Positions 1 to 8,077 of a DNA stretch of 64,000 nucleotides are shown in pieces. The DNA lies in NCBI RefSeq assembly GCF_014640335.1, contig NZ_BMGT01000002.1, positions 868,001 to 932,000 on the forward strand, written 5' to 3'. The notes under the pieces were generated by a model. That model ran no database searches and was not told the DNA's origin. It saw only the letters and a program-made list of their open reading frames with translations. Made by a program: the position numbers and the translations under genes. This DNA comes from Edaphobacter dinghuensis. Its GTDB lineage: Bacteria > Acidobacteriota > Terriglobia > Terriglobales > Acidobacteriaceae. Numbering within the stretch: the stretch's first letter is position 1; each line of letters begins with the position of its first letter.

Positions 1-2076
1 CCCTGCTTGAATATGCTGATATGTTCGGCCAAAGGCGTCAGAGATGTCCTGTGATGATATCGTCGGATCGGGAGTAGCGGTAACGGCTGTATCAACTTCT
101 GTTGAGGAGGGATAAGAGTATGTCGTTGTTCCTCCATCAGGACGCCCTATAGTCCAGGATCGCCCAGCGACCGCTTCATAGCTATATGTTGTACCTGAGC
201 GACCAGCCGCCGAATCATTAGGATCTTTTACGCTGGTTATTGCGCCAGAGTTGCAGTCATATCCATAGGTTGTCGTTTGGCTCAACGCATTTGTGGATTG
301 ATATGGTAGAGCATTGGCGCATTGATAACTTGTGCTGGAAAGATTACCTTTTGGGTCTTTGATACTAGTGACCATCCCGGTATCGTCCATTGCATATATG
401 GTTGTCGATGAACCACCGGTATTGATCCATTGAGAGACTGTCTGGAGATACGGGCCGCCCGCATTTGTTGTTCCGTGTTGAGCTATTCCAGAGGTGGTCG
501 TAGTGGGGGACGGAGTATAGCCATAAGTGATTTGAGCTACTTGAGTCCCATTATAAAAACTTGTCGATTGTGTTAGGTCATAACCGGAATAGACATAATC
601 CGTCTCATGAGTTGGGGTAGCCGATGGGCTGCCTGTGTAGTAATCCCATTGCTTCAAAGAGGTTAAATTCCCCAGATACGGGTCGTTATAACCATATTGA
701 GTCTGAGTCATAAGGCCAGTATCAGACAGGGTTGTCACCGCAGTCGATTTTGTAATGTCGTTCGCGCCAATACATATCTGGCTTGGGCATGGATTTGAAA
801 AGTCGTAGGTGTTGACCACATTCATTAATGGCGTTCCCGACAAATGTGAGCCAGTGTAGGCAGTGGTATTCGTATTCCACGCTCCATTGTTTAATGTAAG
901 CGTGTAGACAGTTTCATCCCCACTCGGCTTATGAACAACCATCTGTTCCTGGCAGCCAGTTCCTCCACTGGAGCACTGTGTAATGACCGAAGGCGTAAAC
1001 GTCATTGCCGGATTATTTCCTACCGTTCTAGACGTCAGCCACCGATTTTCATTTTGATAAGAATCGAAATAATTGCCCCAGCCGTAGGTGATGACGCCTC
1101 CGGTTGGGAGAGTAACACTCGTCATCTCGCCATATGAATCATATGAAAAGCGATAGGAGGAGCCATCAGGCAATTGGATACTTGATATCGGGGAGAGCGT
1201 CCCACTCCACTCAACAACCCCGGTCTCATTGAACTGTGTACTGACCTGAATCGGTGTTGTCGTGACAGTGTATCGAACACGTGTGCCATTATTGTTTATT
1301 GGCCCATTAGGAGCCAGAACATCGTAATAGGTCACATTCCCATTCGTCGTAGCAATAACCGGCGTTCGACCGAGATCATCAATCAGATTTTCATTATTAT
1401 CGAGCGACCAATAATTGCCGTAACGGTCGATTACTTCCGGGTATACCTGAGTTCCGTTCTTATCTACAACGACTGCATTTCCATTCGAATCTCCGCTAAC
1501 GTAATATCCGCTCGCGTCGGTTGCATACCCACCGTCAATGGTCCTTGAGGTGGGATACCCACAAGTATTCTCATCGTCGAAAAGTGAAGCATCAAAGATA
1601 TGATTGGTGCCGCTCGGATCACTCCAACTTATGGTGTATACATAATTGTCCTGAGTGCCGGTTGGGCCGCGATTTGGGGCCTGGCATGTACCTTGAGTAG
1701 TTCCAGAGTTGAGTGTATAAGTGATGGTTCCCGTTTCGGCACCTGTGACAAATCTCCATCCTCCCTGCGCCAAGGTAGTATTAGGAACATTTGTCGGCCA
1801 CCAATAATAGTTGTTGTAATGGCCGATCATCCAGATGCGGCTGTCATAGACAAGTTTTTCATCGAGTGCAAGCGCACCGCGTTGCTTATGCGTTGCCAAT
1901 GGAAACTCCATGTGCAAATTGCCGTTAGCAACGTTGATAAACCCATTTTCAACGGGAATATTGACACTGAATGAAGGATTGCCGGTGGCAGTAAGGTAAT
2001 CCTGCGATATTGCGGGACGGCATATGGTCAAGAGGCATAGCGCGGCTAGACGAAGGCCAAGTGGGATTCGATTCAC
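1..2076 (-). CDS. RHS/YD-repeat secreted protein (partial, C-terminus outside window)
   Basis: Reading leftwards from a GTG at 2076 the frame stays open for 692 codons to the window edge, so the gene is incomplete at its C-terminus. The N-terminus is a signal peptide (MNRIPLGLRLAALCLLTICR, then PAIS-Q). The body is rich in Tyr, Asn, Gly and Thr with YD-type units such as YRFSYDSYGEMTSVTLPTGG and TTYGYDCNSGAITSVKDP, typical of RHS/YD-repeat proteins that form a beta-shell around a C-terminal toxin or carbohydrate-binding part. An AAGGATTA ribosome binding site precedes the GTG and overlaps the stop of the upstream exported protein, so the two are probably cotranscribed. Whether it carries a toxin domain cannot be seen. 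Base composition is AT-richer than the core genes. Confidence 0.85.
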   Translation of the reverse strand, partial: MNRIPLGLRLAALCLLTICRPAISQDYLTATGNPSFSVNIPVENGFINVANGNLHMEFPLATHKQRGALALDEKLVYDSRIWMIGHYNNYYWWPTNVPNTTLAQGGWRFVTGAETGTITYTLNSGTTQGTCQAPNRGPTGTQDNYVYTISWSDPSGTNHIFDASLFDDENTCGYPTSRTIDGGYATDASGYYVSGDSNGNAVVVDKNGTQVYPEVIDRYGNYWSLDNNENLIDDLGRTPVIATTNGNVTYYDVLAPNGPINNNGTRVRYTVTTTPIQVSTQFNETGVVEWSGTLSPISSIQLPDGSSYRFSYDSYGEMTSVTLPTGGVITYGWGNYFDSYQNENRWLTSRTVGNNPAMTFTPSVITQCSSGGTGCQEQMVVHKPSGDETVYTLTLNNGAWNTNTTAYTGSHLSGTPLMNVVNTYDFSNPCPSQICIGANDITKSTAVTTLSDTGLMTQTQYGYNDPYLGNLTSLKQWDYYTGSPSATPTHETDYVYSGYDLTQSTSFYNGTQVAQITYGYTPSPTTTTSGIAQHGTTNAGGPYLQTVSQWINTGGSSTTIYAMDDTGMVTSIKDPKGNLSSTSYQCANALPYQSTNALSQTTTYGYDCNSGAITSVKDPNDSAAGRSGTTYSYEAVAGRSWTIGRPDGGTTTYSYPSSTEVDTAVTATPDPTISSQDISDAFGRTYQHIQAG

Positions 2077-2086
2077 GATGTAATCC

Positions 2087-2968
2087 TTAGAACTCAAAAG
2101 AGGAGGTTTCAAGGGCTGGATTGAGTTGAACCGTCGAGAGTTGCAGGGTCCATTGCTTCTGCCCATTTAGCGTCTGCGTAAATCGAAATGGAACCATAGA
2201 TCCTTGTACCGATCTATAGTCGTCGTAGGAGATAACGCGGAGAAAATCAGCGTTACCAGCACCATCAATCCGAATCGAATTGGCGCTTTTTATTAGGAGA
2301 TGGGATGTCGGGTCGAAGTAAAAATCCGTGATAACGGCATTTTTCTTCCGCACTACTTCGCTCGCGTCTGCCGTAGTGGTCTCATAGGTAATGCGATGGA
2401 GGGACCTTCCATCAATAACAACGAGACCACGATCTAGAAGTGATGTGCCCGAATAAGGAAAATTAGCGAGGCGTGGAAGTTCAAACTGAACAATTCCTGA
2501 TTTCGCTGTGTTTGGGAGCAGAGGATATAGATGTCCATCGCCCTCTTGAATCTTGCCACGCCCCCCATTAATTCTTATGCTCAACTCTCCCTTTGCTGTC
2601 TGACCGTCTAGTCGAAAGCCGGTACCATCGAGGATGGACAGCGTCGCGCTATAAGCAGTTGTGTCTTCCACTCCATAAGTAATCTGACCCGTTCCTTGAA
2701 GTCCGCTCCAGGGACTAGTACCGACAACCTTAAGATGGTCCACGATCTCATTCAGGGCAGTAGCATCCCATTGTCCGAATGGTTCCGTTATCGTCGGGAT
2801 TGGAACATCTTTATCGAAGACTGCCGGAGACGAAGATTGCGCCGATGCAAGAGTGCACCCGATAATGAGGTACACGACGCATCTGCAAATAGGCATCGAG
2901 TGCTGCCTGAAATCGACCCAAAGCGCACAAATAATTCGCGCAATACTGCGCGTAGGAAACCAAGGCAT
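2087..2968 (-). CDS. Exported protein of unknown function, partner of the RHS protein
   Basis: A 293-residue protein (TAA stop at 2087-2089) whose stop lies 10 bases before the RHS start codon. The start at 2968 has a GGAG ribosome binding site 7 bases away. An internal ATG at 2896 would give a more normal signal peptide (MPICRCVVYLIIGCTLASA-Q). With the long start the hydrophobic stretch begins near residue 29. The mature part has no recognised domain and looks beta-rich, with a motif resembling outer-membrane lipoprotein-sorting (LolA-like) folds: VITDFYFDPTSHLLIKS followed by YDDYRSVQGSMVPFRFTQ. I recall similar small exported proteins next to RHS genes in Acidobacteria. A role in RHS export or folding is inference. 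Confidence 0.75.
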   Translation of the reverse strand: MPWFPTRSIARIICALWVDFRQHSMPICRCVVYLIIGCTLASAQSSSPAVFDKDVPIPTITEPFGQWDATALNEIVDHLKVVGTSPWSGLQGTGQITYGVEDTTAYSATLSILDGTGFRLDGQTAKGELSIRINGGRGKIQEGDGHLYPLLPNTAKSGIVQFELPRLANFPYSGTSLLDRGLVVIDGRSLHRITYETTTADASEVVRKKNAVITDFYFDPTSHLLIKSANSIRIDGAGNADFLRVISYDDYRSVQGSMVPFRFTQTLNGQKQWTLQLSTVQLNPALETSSFEF

Positions 2969-3557
2969 GATCTAACTCCAGTCCAACAATAACCAGCAAG
3001 AAGAAGAATGTGCCGCACAGACAGACAAATAAATACTGGGAGAAATTGCACGTCAGGACTTACTAGCTCAAGAAGTCAAATCTAATTTGTTTGGTGTCTG
3101 CTGGATCATATGTAAAGGGACATGCCTCGTCAAGTTAAATGCTTTAAATACTGATGTTATCTGCCATAACAAAGGGTCTCGGGGTGAAACAATGCGGCTA
3201 TGCAATTAGCGGAATGCAGGAGGCGTGTGTTTCTTCTTTGCAAAATTTGCGGACGAGGAAACGAGTCGAATGTTTTTGATTGTTAGGCTTGCATGAGCAA
3301 TACCGTATGGGCACTGGGTCAACTTCGCATCGAAGGACACAAATTCGCTTTATGTCAGGAACTTGATAAAAGCCATTTTGAATGTGGGCTTTACGGCAGA
3401 TAAAGGCGAAGAAAGCGCAAGACGATGCTTAAATCGTGATATATCCATCTTAAGGGCGCAAGTTGCCACTTTTGCGATCGAAGAAGAACTGACTCAAAGA
3501 CGTCGGAGGAATGCTTTCAGTCCCACTTTGTCACGGATCTGACCACTTGAGCGAGGA
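2969..3557. other. Intergenic region, nothing clear
   Basis: About 590 bases of AT-rich DNA between the exported protein and the XRE regulator. Only a 36-codon plus-strand frame from the ATG at 3292-3294 is present, without family resemblance. No tRNA, strong terminator or repeat was recognised. It must contain the promoter of the leftward exported-protein/RHS pair. Confidence 0.5.
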
Positions 3558-3773
3558 TCACAATCCCTTCAGCATCTCCGATAACGTAGTCCCCAGAGCA
3601 GTGGCAATCTTGTCGAGGGTTCGCAATCCTGCCTCGCGTGATCCACGCTCCAAATCTGAGATGTGGACTTCGTGAACTCCTGAATGCTCCGCAAGGTCTA
3701 TCTGTCGCCAACCCTTGACGCGGCGCATCTCTCTGATTCGCTCGCCCAACGCCACGCAGATATCCGATGCCAT
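3558..3773 (-). CDS. XRE-family helix-turn-helix regulator
   Basis: A 71-residue protein that is essentially one Cro/C1-type HTH domain: LGERIREMRRVKGWRQIDLA (helices 1-2), then HSGVHEVHISDLERGSREAG (recognition helix and the conserved LERG turn), ending TLDKIATALGTTLSEMLKGL. It binds DNA and is probably a local repressor. It is transcribed divergently from the Sel1 gene across a 73-base gap containing an 18-base palindrome 23 bases upstream of its own start, which would fit autoregulation and control of the Sel1 operon (inference). The ribosome binding site is weak. Confidence 0.85.
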   Translation of the reverse strand: MASDICVALGERIREMRRVKGWRQIDLAEHSGVHEVHISDLERGSREAGLRTLDKIATALGTTLSEMLKGL

Positions 3774-3796
3774 CCGTTCATCGTCGGATTGGCGCG

Positions 3797-3814
3797 TGCG
3801 CTATATTTAGCGCA
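3797..3814. promoter_or_regulatory. Candidate operator of the XRE regulator
   Basis: TGCGCTATATTTAGCGCA is an 18-base palindrome matching in 8 of 9 pairs, centred in the divergent gap between the XRE regulator and the Sel1 gene. Its AT core could overlap a -10 element in either direction. The position fits an operator for the adjacent repressor. No binding data are available. Confidence 0.5.
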
Positions 3815-3846
3815 TACACTCTTTTGCGATAGAAAGGTATGGCATT

Positions 3847-4929
3847 ATGTGGCCGGACGCAAAATTAAGAGCGCAATCCCTGCATCTATGGGCATCCTTA
3901 GGACTGCTGTGGTGCGTTGCTGGAGTATGGGCACAGTCCACACATGCGACAGGTACTCAGAGCATTATCACGTTAAAGAAGCAAGCTGCTAGCGGAGACG
4001 CGAATGCACAGTTCAAGCTCGGGAGTGCATACTCGACTGGCGGAGGTGTAACGCAAGACTACATTCAGGCTGCTGCTTGGTATAGGAAGGCTGCTGAGCA
4101 CGGTAATGCGTTCGCACAGGTTAACCTTGGCTCACTGTACGAAAACGGTCAAGGTGTGTCCCAAGACTACGCGCACGCTTTGCTCTGGTACCACAAAGCC
4201 GCTGCCCAAGGAAATGCGGCGGGGCAATCCAATCTTGGCGAGATGTACGACAACGGCGAAGGTGTTTCACAGGACTCAGCACAGGCTGCTGGCTGGTATC
4301 AAAAAGCAGCCGAGCAGGGGTTTGCGTTCGCCCAATCTAAACTCGCTCATCTGTACGAAGATGGTCGCGGTATACAGAAAAACGAAGTTCAGGCCGAGGC
4401 TTGGTATCGCGAGGCGGCTGGGCAGGGTGATGCTGATGCTCAGGGACAACTTGGCATGATGTATCAGATTGGTCTTCCTATAGCAGAGGACTATTCGCAG
4501 GCGGCCCCAAAGGATTATAAGCAGGCGGTCTACTGGTATCGAAAGGCCGCAGAACAGGGCGATGCGGTAGGAGAGTTTTCACTTGGGAACATGTACGAGG
4601 AAGGAAGCGGCATCGCTAAGGATTACACCCAAGCGGCTCTATGGTACCAAAAGGCTGCGGATCAAGACTATCCAGCCGCCCAGTGGTATCTCGGAAGGCT
4701 TTATGAGGATGGTGCCGGTGTCCCTCAGGATTATAGCGAAGCATACTTCTGGTTAAGCCTTGCAAGCGCAAACGTCAGTAGTTCCGATGGAGCCAAGTTT
4801 CTCTCCGACAGAATGCTAGAAGATCGCGACCGCGTTGCCTCTAAGCTCACAAAGTCAGTGCTACTGGAAACACAAGCGAGGGTACGGAGATGGTCTAAAT
4901 CTCATCATGGATTAAATTCGCAGCAATAA
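3847..4929 (+). CDS. Secreted Sel1-like repeat protein
   Basis: A 360-residue protein with a signal peptide (hydrophobic LWASLGLLWCVAGVWA-Q near residue 29) followed by about seven tandem Sel1-like (TPR-type) repeats from residue 40 to 320. Each carries the pattern A..LG.MYE.G.GV.QDY..A..WY.KAAEQG. One repeat (residues 205-225) is extended by an extra QAAPKDYKQA segment. The C-terminal 40 residues are charged. Sel1 repeats are protein-interaction scaffolds, and the partner is unknown here. An AAGG ribosome binding site lies 9 bases before the ATG. A small secreted protein follows 29 bases downstream, probably in the same transcript. The divergent XRE regulator may control it. Confidence 0.9.
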   Translation: MWPDAKLRAQSLHLWASLGLLWCVAGVWAQSTHATGTQSIITLKKQAASGDANAQFKLGSAYSTGGGVTQDYIQAAAWYRKAAEHGNAFAQVNLGSLYENGQGVSQDYAHALLWYHKAAAQGNAAGQSNLGEMYDNGEGVSQDSAQAAGWYQKAAEQGFAFAQSKLAHLYEDGRGIQKNEVQAEAWYREAAGQGDADAQGQLGMMYQIGLPIAEDYSQAAPKDYKQAVYWYRKAAEQGDAVGEFSLGNMYEEGSGIAKDYTQAALWYQKAADQDYPAAQWYLGRLYEDGAGVPQDYSEAYFWLSLASANVSSSDGAKFLSDRMLEDRDRVASKLTKSVLLETQARVRRWSKSHHGLNSQQ

Positions 4930-4958
4930 ATTCCGGGTTATCAGAACGGTCGAAACCA

Positions 4959-5240
4959 ATGGAGCTTGTAAAACGGATCGGTATTGGATTGCTATGGCTT
5001 TGCATCATGGTGTGCGTGACTCCCGCATATGCCAGTCGCTCAAAACTTCGAATTACATCTCACACCAAAACGTACAGTGCAGAGCATTACTCGTCTGAAA
5101 GTTGTCCCTACTACGGGGGTGCCCGCCATACGACTTCGCACGGCGGCAGGTATCCCGGCGCGACGAATTCCCATCATCGAAATGGCCATTACCAGAACTG
5201 GCGGAGCGGCAATCGGTATGGGGTTCACAAATTTTACTGA
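4959..5240 (+). CDS. Small secreted Gly/His/Tyr-rich protein
   Basis: A 93-residue protein with a clear signal peptide (residues 1-25, IGIGLLWLCIMVCVTPAYA-S) and a short low-complexity mature part containing CPYYGGARHTTSHGGRYPGA, SHHRNGHYQNW and a terminal RYGVHKFY. I recall small exported bacterial proteins with the pattern GG.HT.SHGG.Y.G...SHK.GHY..P..G..YG.HK, and this looks like a member. Function unknown. It follows the Sel1 gene closely and is probably cotranscribed with it. Confidence 0.75.
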   Translation: MELVKRIGIGLLWLCIMVCVTPAYASRSKLRITSHTKTYSAEHYSSESCPYYGGARHTTSHGGRYPGATNSHHRNGHYQNWRSGNRYGVHKFY

Positions 5241-5699
5241 CGTACTAAGGCCGTTTGCGTCGTAGACGAGTACAACGTTGTACTGTGGTCAACGCCAATA
5301 ATCTGCATAAAGTTATCAGCAAACCCTTGGTGACGCCCTCACCAATCGCGTTTTGAGTCCACAACTGAAGTGCACGGATCATCGTCAGCAGGAGAAACTT
5401 TACCTCGGCATCGGCGCGCCGATGCAAGTCTAATGTGTTGGACTGATGGTGCCAACCAGCGCTCGTGAAAAGTATCCGAGAGTGTCCGCCAATTCATTTG
5501 CGACTGTTGCTGAGTCCCTATTCGCGATTATTAGACTGAGGGTTGAGGGAGCACAGCCCGGCGGCGTTCACGATTGGGCAATGCCGCGTTTCTCCATTGA
5601 AGTAGACATTTTGTCTTAAACGCACACCGCGAACATCGCGCTTCAACTAGATTGAAGCGATAATTGTGTAAGCACTTCAATCAGTGAAGAGAGTATTAC
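5241..5699. other. Intergenic region with palindromes
   Basis: About 460 bases without a convincing gene. It holds a perfect 18-base palindrome GCATCGGCGCGCCGATGC (5408-5425) and, just past the end of the leftward primase-like gene, an inverted repeat CGCTTCAA-ctaga-TTGAAGCG (5639-5659 including flank) followed by a further CTTCA/TGAAG pair near 5673-5688. The latter could be a terminator or protein-binding sites of the mobile element. Confidence 0.5.
5639..5659. repeat. Inverted repeat downstream of the primase-like gene
   Basis: Arms CGCTTCAA and TTGAAGCG are perfect inverted copies around a 5-base loop. A second CTTCA/TGAAG pair follows within 30 bases. The repeat lies about 40 bases beyond the leftward gene that ends at 5700. 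It lacks a T-run, so terminator, iteron-like or attachment functions remain open. Confidence 0.45.
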
Positions 5700-6461
5700 C
5701 TATACAGGTACCTTGTTCTGGCATCTTGCTTCTCTCTCTTCAGAGCGGAGTTGCTTTTGAAGTTCGATTTCAGCCCTCTGCTGCTGAAACGTGTTCGCGG
5801 CTATTGCTTGAAATTCAGGATCATCAAGGGTGAAGTAGTATTGATTTACGCGTCGAAGAGGGCTTACAGCTCGATTTCGGATAACCTGTAAAAATCTCAT
5901 TTGCTCAAAATGTTGCAAGGCTGCGGCTATTGTTGCCTGACTGCCAACGCCGGAATGCTGCATTAGGCCACGGTAGGAGATTTCTGCGAGCCCTGTATCG
6001 CAGCTCATAAACTCAGACAAAACAGGCAGGATAGACCTTTCTGCATTAGAGAGCGTAGACCAGAGGCCGCTTCTTACAAGCATCCCGACAACACTGTCGG
6101 TATCACTGGCGCGATAGCATGGGGACCATGATTCGCGTTTCTTAATGTGAGCCCCTTTCGGAAGTGATGGAACAGGGAATCTGTCTGTGATCCACGCAAT
6201 TGCCTCTCGCAGCTTGCAGTCCCGAACGAGCATCACCAGGTCAATGTTCGACCATGTGCGAGGATCGCAGATAAAGCACCGCCCTGTATTTTGCTTTTTC
6301 CGAAATGCCATCGACGGATCGGCATCACCGTTGCGATGGTTCTCCGTCCGCCAACAGCGAGCGCGGTAGCCATTCACCGTGAGCCCTAACTCTCGGGCTA
6401 CCGCAATAATAGAAACGTTTTCACGGATGTACTGTAGGTCGGGTATTGAGGAATTGTTCAC
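5700..6461 (-). CDS. CHC2-type zinc-finger primase-like protein of mobile element
   Basis: A 253-residue protein starting at a GTG that overlaps the upstream stop as GTGA, implying translational coupling. Residues 8-100 resemble the N-terminal zinc-binding domain of DnaG-type primases: IRENVSIIAVARELGL, then potential ligands C36, H42, C62 and C65 (NTGRCFICDPRTWSNIDLVM), and AIAWITDRFPVP. No TOPRIM catalytic domain follows. Instead residues 125-215 look like a winged-helix region (SYRGLMQHSGVGSQATIAAA) and the tail is a charged coiled coil. It probably binds DNA or helps element replication rather than priming alone. The coupled 80-residue upstream gene resembles a Prim-Pol N-terminus. Confidence 0.7.
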   Translation of the reverse strand: MNNSSIPDLQYIRENVSIIAVARELGLTVNGYRARCWRTENHRNGDADPSMAFRKKQNTGRCFICDPRTWSNIDLVMLVRDCKLREAIAWITDRFPVPSLPKGAHIKKRESWSPCYRASDTDSVVGMLVRSGLWSTLSNAERSILPVLSEFMSCDTGLAEISYRGLMQHSGVGSQATIAAALQHFEQMRFLQVIRNRAVSPLRRVNQYYFTLDDPEFQAIAANTFQQQRAEIELQKQLRSEEREARCQNKVPV

Positions 6462-6700
6462 TGCGCCCCCACGATAGGAAGAACCACCTCATCTGAGCTG
6501 GCTCCATTCAATCCATTGAGGATGTGGGGATGCTTGCCGACGCTGCAACCATTCTGGAGATGTGAGCAGCCGTTGGTGGTAGGAGTGTGAAGAGCGATCA
6601 ATTTCCAGCGTCTTGCGGCGTACTGTGGTGCCGTTAGAAGTATGGGAGAGTCCACACCTTCTTGCTTGCCCGTGTCCAAGGCAAATGGTAGTGTGTGCAT
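6458..6700 (-). CDS. Short Prim-Pol N-terminus-like protein (likely truncated)
   Basis: An 80-residue protein. Residues 22-62 (PQYAARRWKLIALHTPTTNG, then C..LQNGCSVGKHP) match the opening of bifunctional primase-polymerase (Prim-Pol/AEP) domains, which normally read YA..GW.VFPLH.....C.C...C..GKHP and continue for 150 or more residues through the catalytic acidic pair. Here the frame ends soon after the GKHP segment, so no polymerase active site is present. The stop overlaps the GTG start of the CHC2-like gene. It may be a deletion remnant or a stand-alone regulatory or zinc module of a split replication protein. Confidence 0.55.
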   Translation of the reverse strand: MHTLPFALDTGKQEGVDSPILLTAPQYAARRWKLIALHTPTTNGCSHLQNGCSVGKHPHILNGLNGASSDEVVLPIVGAQ

Positions 6701-6721
6701 AGCAAAGTTCCCTGTAAAGTG

Positions 6722-6753
6722 CCCGGCGGCTACAACCGCCGGGTTTTCGTTTT
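6722..6753 (+). terminator. Intrinsic terminator-like hairpin facing right
   Basis: CCCGGCGG-ctacaa-CCGCCGGG is a perfect 8-base GC stem followed on the plus strand by TTTTCGTTTTT. Both neighbouring genes run leftwards, so no annotated plus-strand gene ends here. On the minus strand the hairpin would sit between the excisionase and Prim-Pol-like genes, without a T-run. Confidence 0.55.
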
Positions 6754-6863
6754 TGCGAAATCTGTCCGTCAGTGTTGTGCGGGACGGACTCTGATTTCAT
6801 CTAGCGATGAAGGCATACAGGTAGCGCTCGTAGATCATCAATGCGCCCGTGCAGTCTCTTCCG

Positions 6864-7070
6864 TTATTTGCTCAAATTACGGCGTACCATGGGCGACTTT
6901 CCGCCATCATTCATCGCCTTAAGCAACTCAGATTCGCGGATCATCGTCCGTGACCCCACCTTAGTTCGCATCAGTTTTCCTGAGCTTAACCATGCCTGAA
7001 TTGTGTATTCGCTCAGACCACCAAGAAACTCCGCAGAACCCTTCACCGAATGCAATTTGTCTACGCTCAT
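6864..7070 (-). CDS. Excisionase-like MerR/AlpA-type DNA-binding protein
   Basis: A 68-residue protein with one winged-helix domain of the helix-turn-helix 17/excisionase family: LHSVKGSAEFLGGLSEYTIQ (helix-turn-helix), AWLSSGKLMRTKVGSRTMIR (wing with the usual KVG.R..I), then ESELLKAM. Proteins of this size next to a tyrosine recombinase usually act as recombination directionality factors or as activators of the integrase promoter. It is transcribed divergently from the zinc-finger/integrase pair, with about 100 bases between them. Confidence 0.8.
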   Translation of the reverse strand: MSVDKLHSVKGSAEFLGGLSEYTIQAWLSSGKLMRTKVGSRTMIRESELLKAMNDGGKSPMVRRNLSK

Positions 7071-7174
7071 ATAATGCCTCCCAAATAAATGTTGACTCCT
7101 GCAAGCCTATGCGGCAAGATGTTTTTAGTAAATAATTCATCTCACTACATTTTCCGTCTTGCGATTGGATCGCG

Positions 7175-8077
7175 ATGAGCAAACAAAAACAAAGCGTGAT
7201 TGTCCCGTTATGGGCACGAAGCATCGAGGTAGAGAAGCACGGAGGCTCACTCTTGATTAGGGGTTCTGGGCACCTCTCCAATCCCATCGAAACCAGAGAT
7301 GTCGAGAACACGCGCATTTCATCTTTGGACCTTCTGCAAAAATTTCGGCGTTATGAAGTAAACCAGCTCAATAAAAAGTCACCGCCTGCCGAAGGTTCTG
7401 GCATATATCAGTTCGCCGATGCCGTTGATGATGAAAAATTGATTCAGTTCTGCCAGAAATTTGGTCCTGTATGGGGTAAAGTTCGCTCTCTAAATCGTGA
7501 AGACGACGGCACCTATACACTGACCGTTGTCCAGAGCATGAAGCAACTGAGACACGAGCAGAAAAAGTTTGCAGCCGCCACGAAATTGCTCCAACAGCTC
7601 GACCGAAATGGCAAAGCTGACAGGTTGGAAATGATGAAGGCCATGCACGACCTGCTAGACATTGATCCTAGTGTGTTAGGCACAGTGTATTTCTCAACCG
7701 AGATCATCCCTCTCGGAAAATCAAACCGAGAGAAGATTGCCGATTTCGTTCCATACGCGCAAATTGCTCTTTGTGGGGTATTGAATGATTTTCCACTTAA
7801 GCTGTTTCCTGTCCGTGGAGGTGCGATATACCTCCCCGATGTGCGAAGTGAGGGTATCCGCAATGCCATCTATTATCAATTCCATCTTGACTATCGCGCG
7901 GAGCGAGAGATAGGAACCTGCCTTCACTGTGGGCATCACTTTCCGGTTTACAGACGTGGCACAAGAGGTTGCAGCGAGAGTTGCCGGAGAGCGCTTCGCA
8001 ATCGGAATTACTGGACCGAAAAAGGGGAAAGCATCAATCGCAGCAGACGTGAGAGCCGCAAATCGGAGGATCAATGA
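7175..8077 (+). CDS. Zinc-finger protein of unknown function coupled to integrase
   Basis: A 300-residue soluble protein whose stop overlaps the integrase start as ATGA, so the two are translationally coupled. No catalytic domain is recognised in residues 1-245. The C-terminus has a four-cysteine zinc knuckle, C249-x2-C252-x13-C266-x3-C270, followed by the basic segment RRALRNRNYW. This resembles CGNR-type zinc fingers seen at the C-termini of some DNA-binding regulators. The tail is highly basic (RSRRESRKSEDQ). A role in recombination or control of the element is inferred only from position. Confidence 0.75.
   Translation: MSKQKQSVIVPLWARSIEVEKHGGSLLIRGSGHLSNPIETRDVENTRISSLDLLQKFRRYEVNQLNKKSPPAEGSGIYQFADAVDDEKLIQFCQKFGPVWGKVRSLNREDDGTYTLTVVQSMKQLRHEQKKFAAATKLLQQLDRNGKADRLEMMKAMHDLLDIDPSVLGTVYFSTEIIPLGKSNREKIADFVPYAQIALCGVLNDFPLKLFPVRGGAIYLPDVRSEGIRNAIYYQFHLDYRAEREIGTCLHCGHHFPVYRRGTRGCSESCRRALRNRNYWTEKGESINRSRRESRKSEDQ

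Noticed and set aside
1600..1974. 124-codon plus-strand frame
   Set aside because: Lies antisense inside the continuous RHS reading frame and has no recognisable family.
4106..4459. Second frame inside the Sel1 gene
   Set aside because: Repetitive translation is explained by the underlying Sel1 repeats in the true frame.
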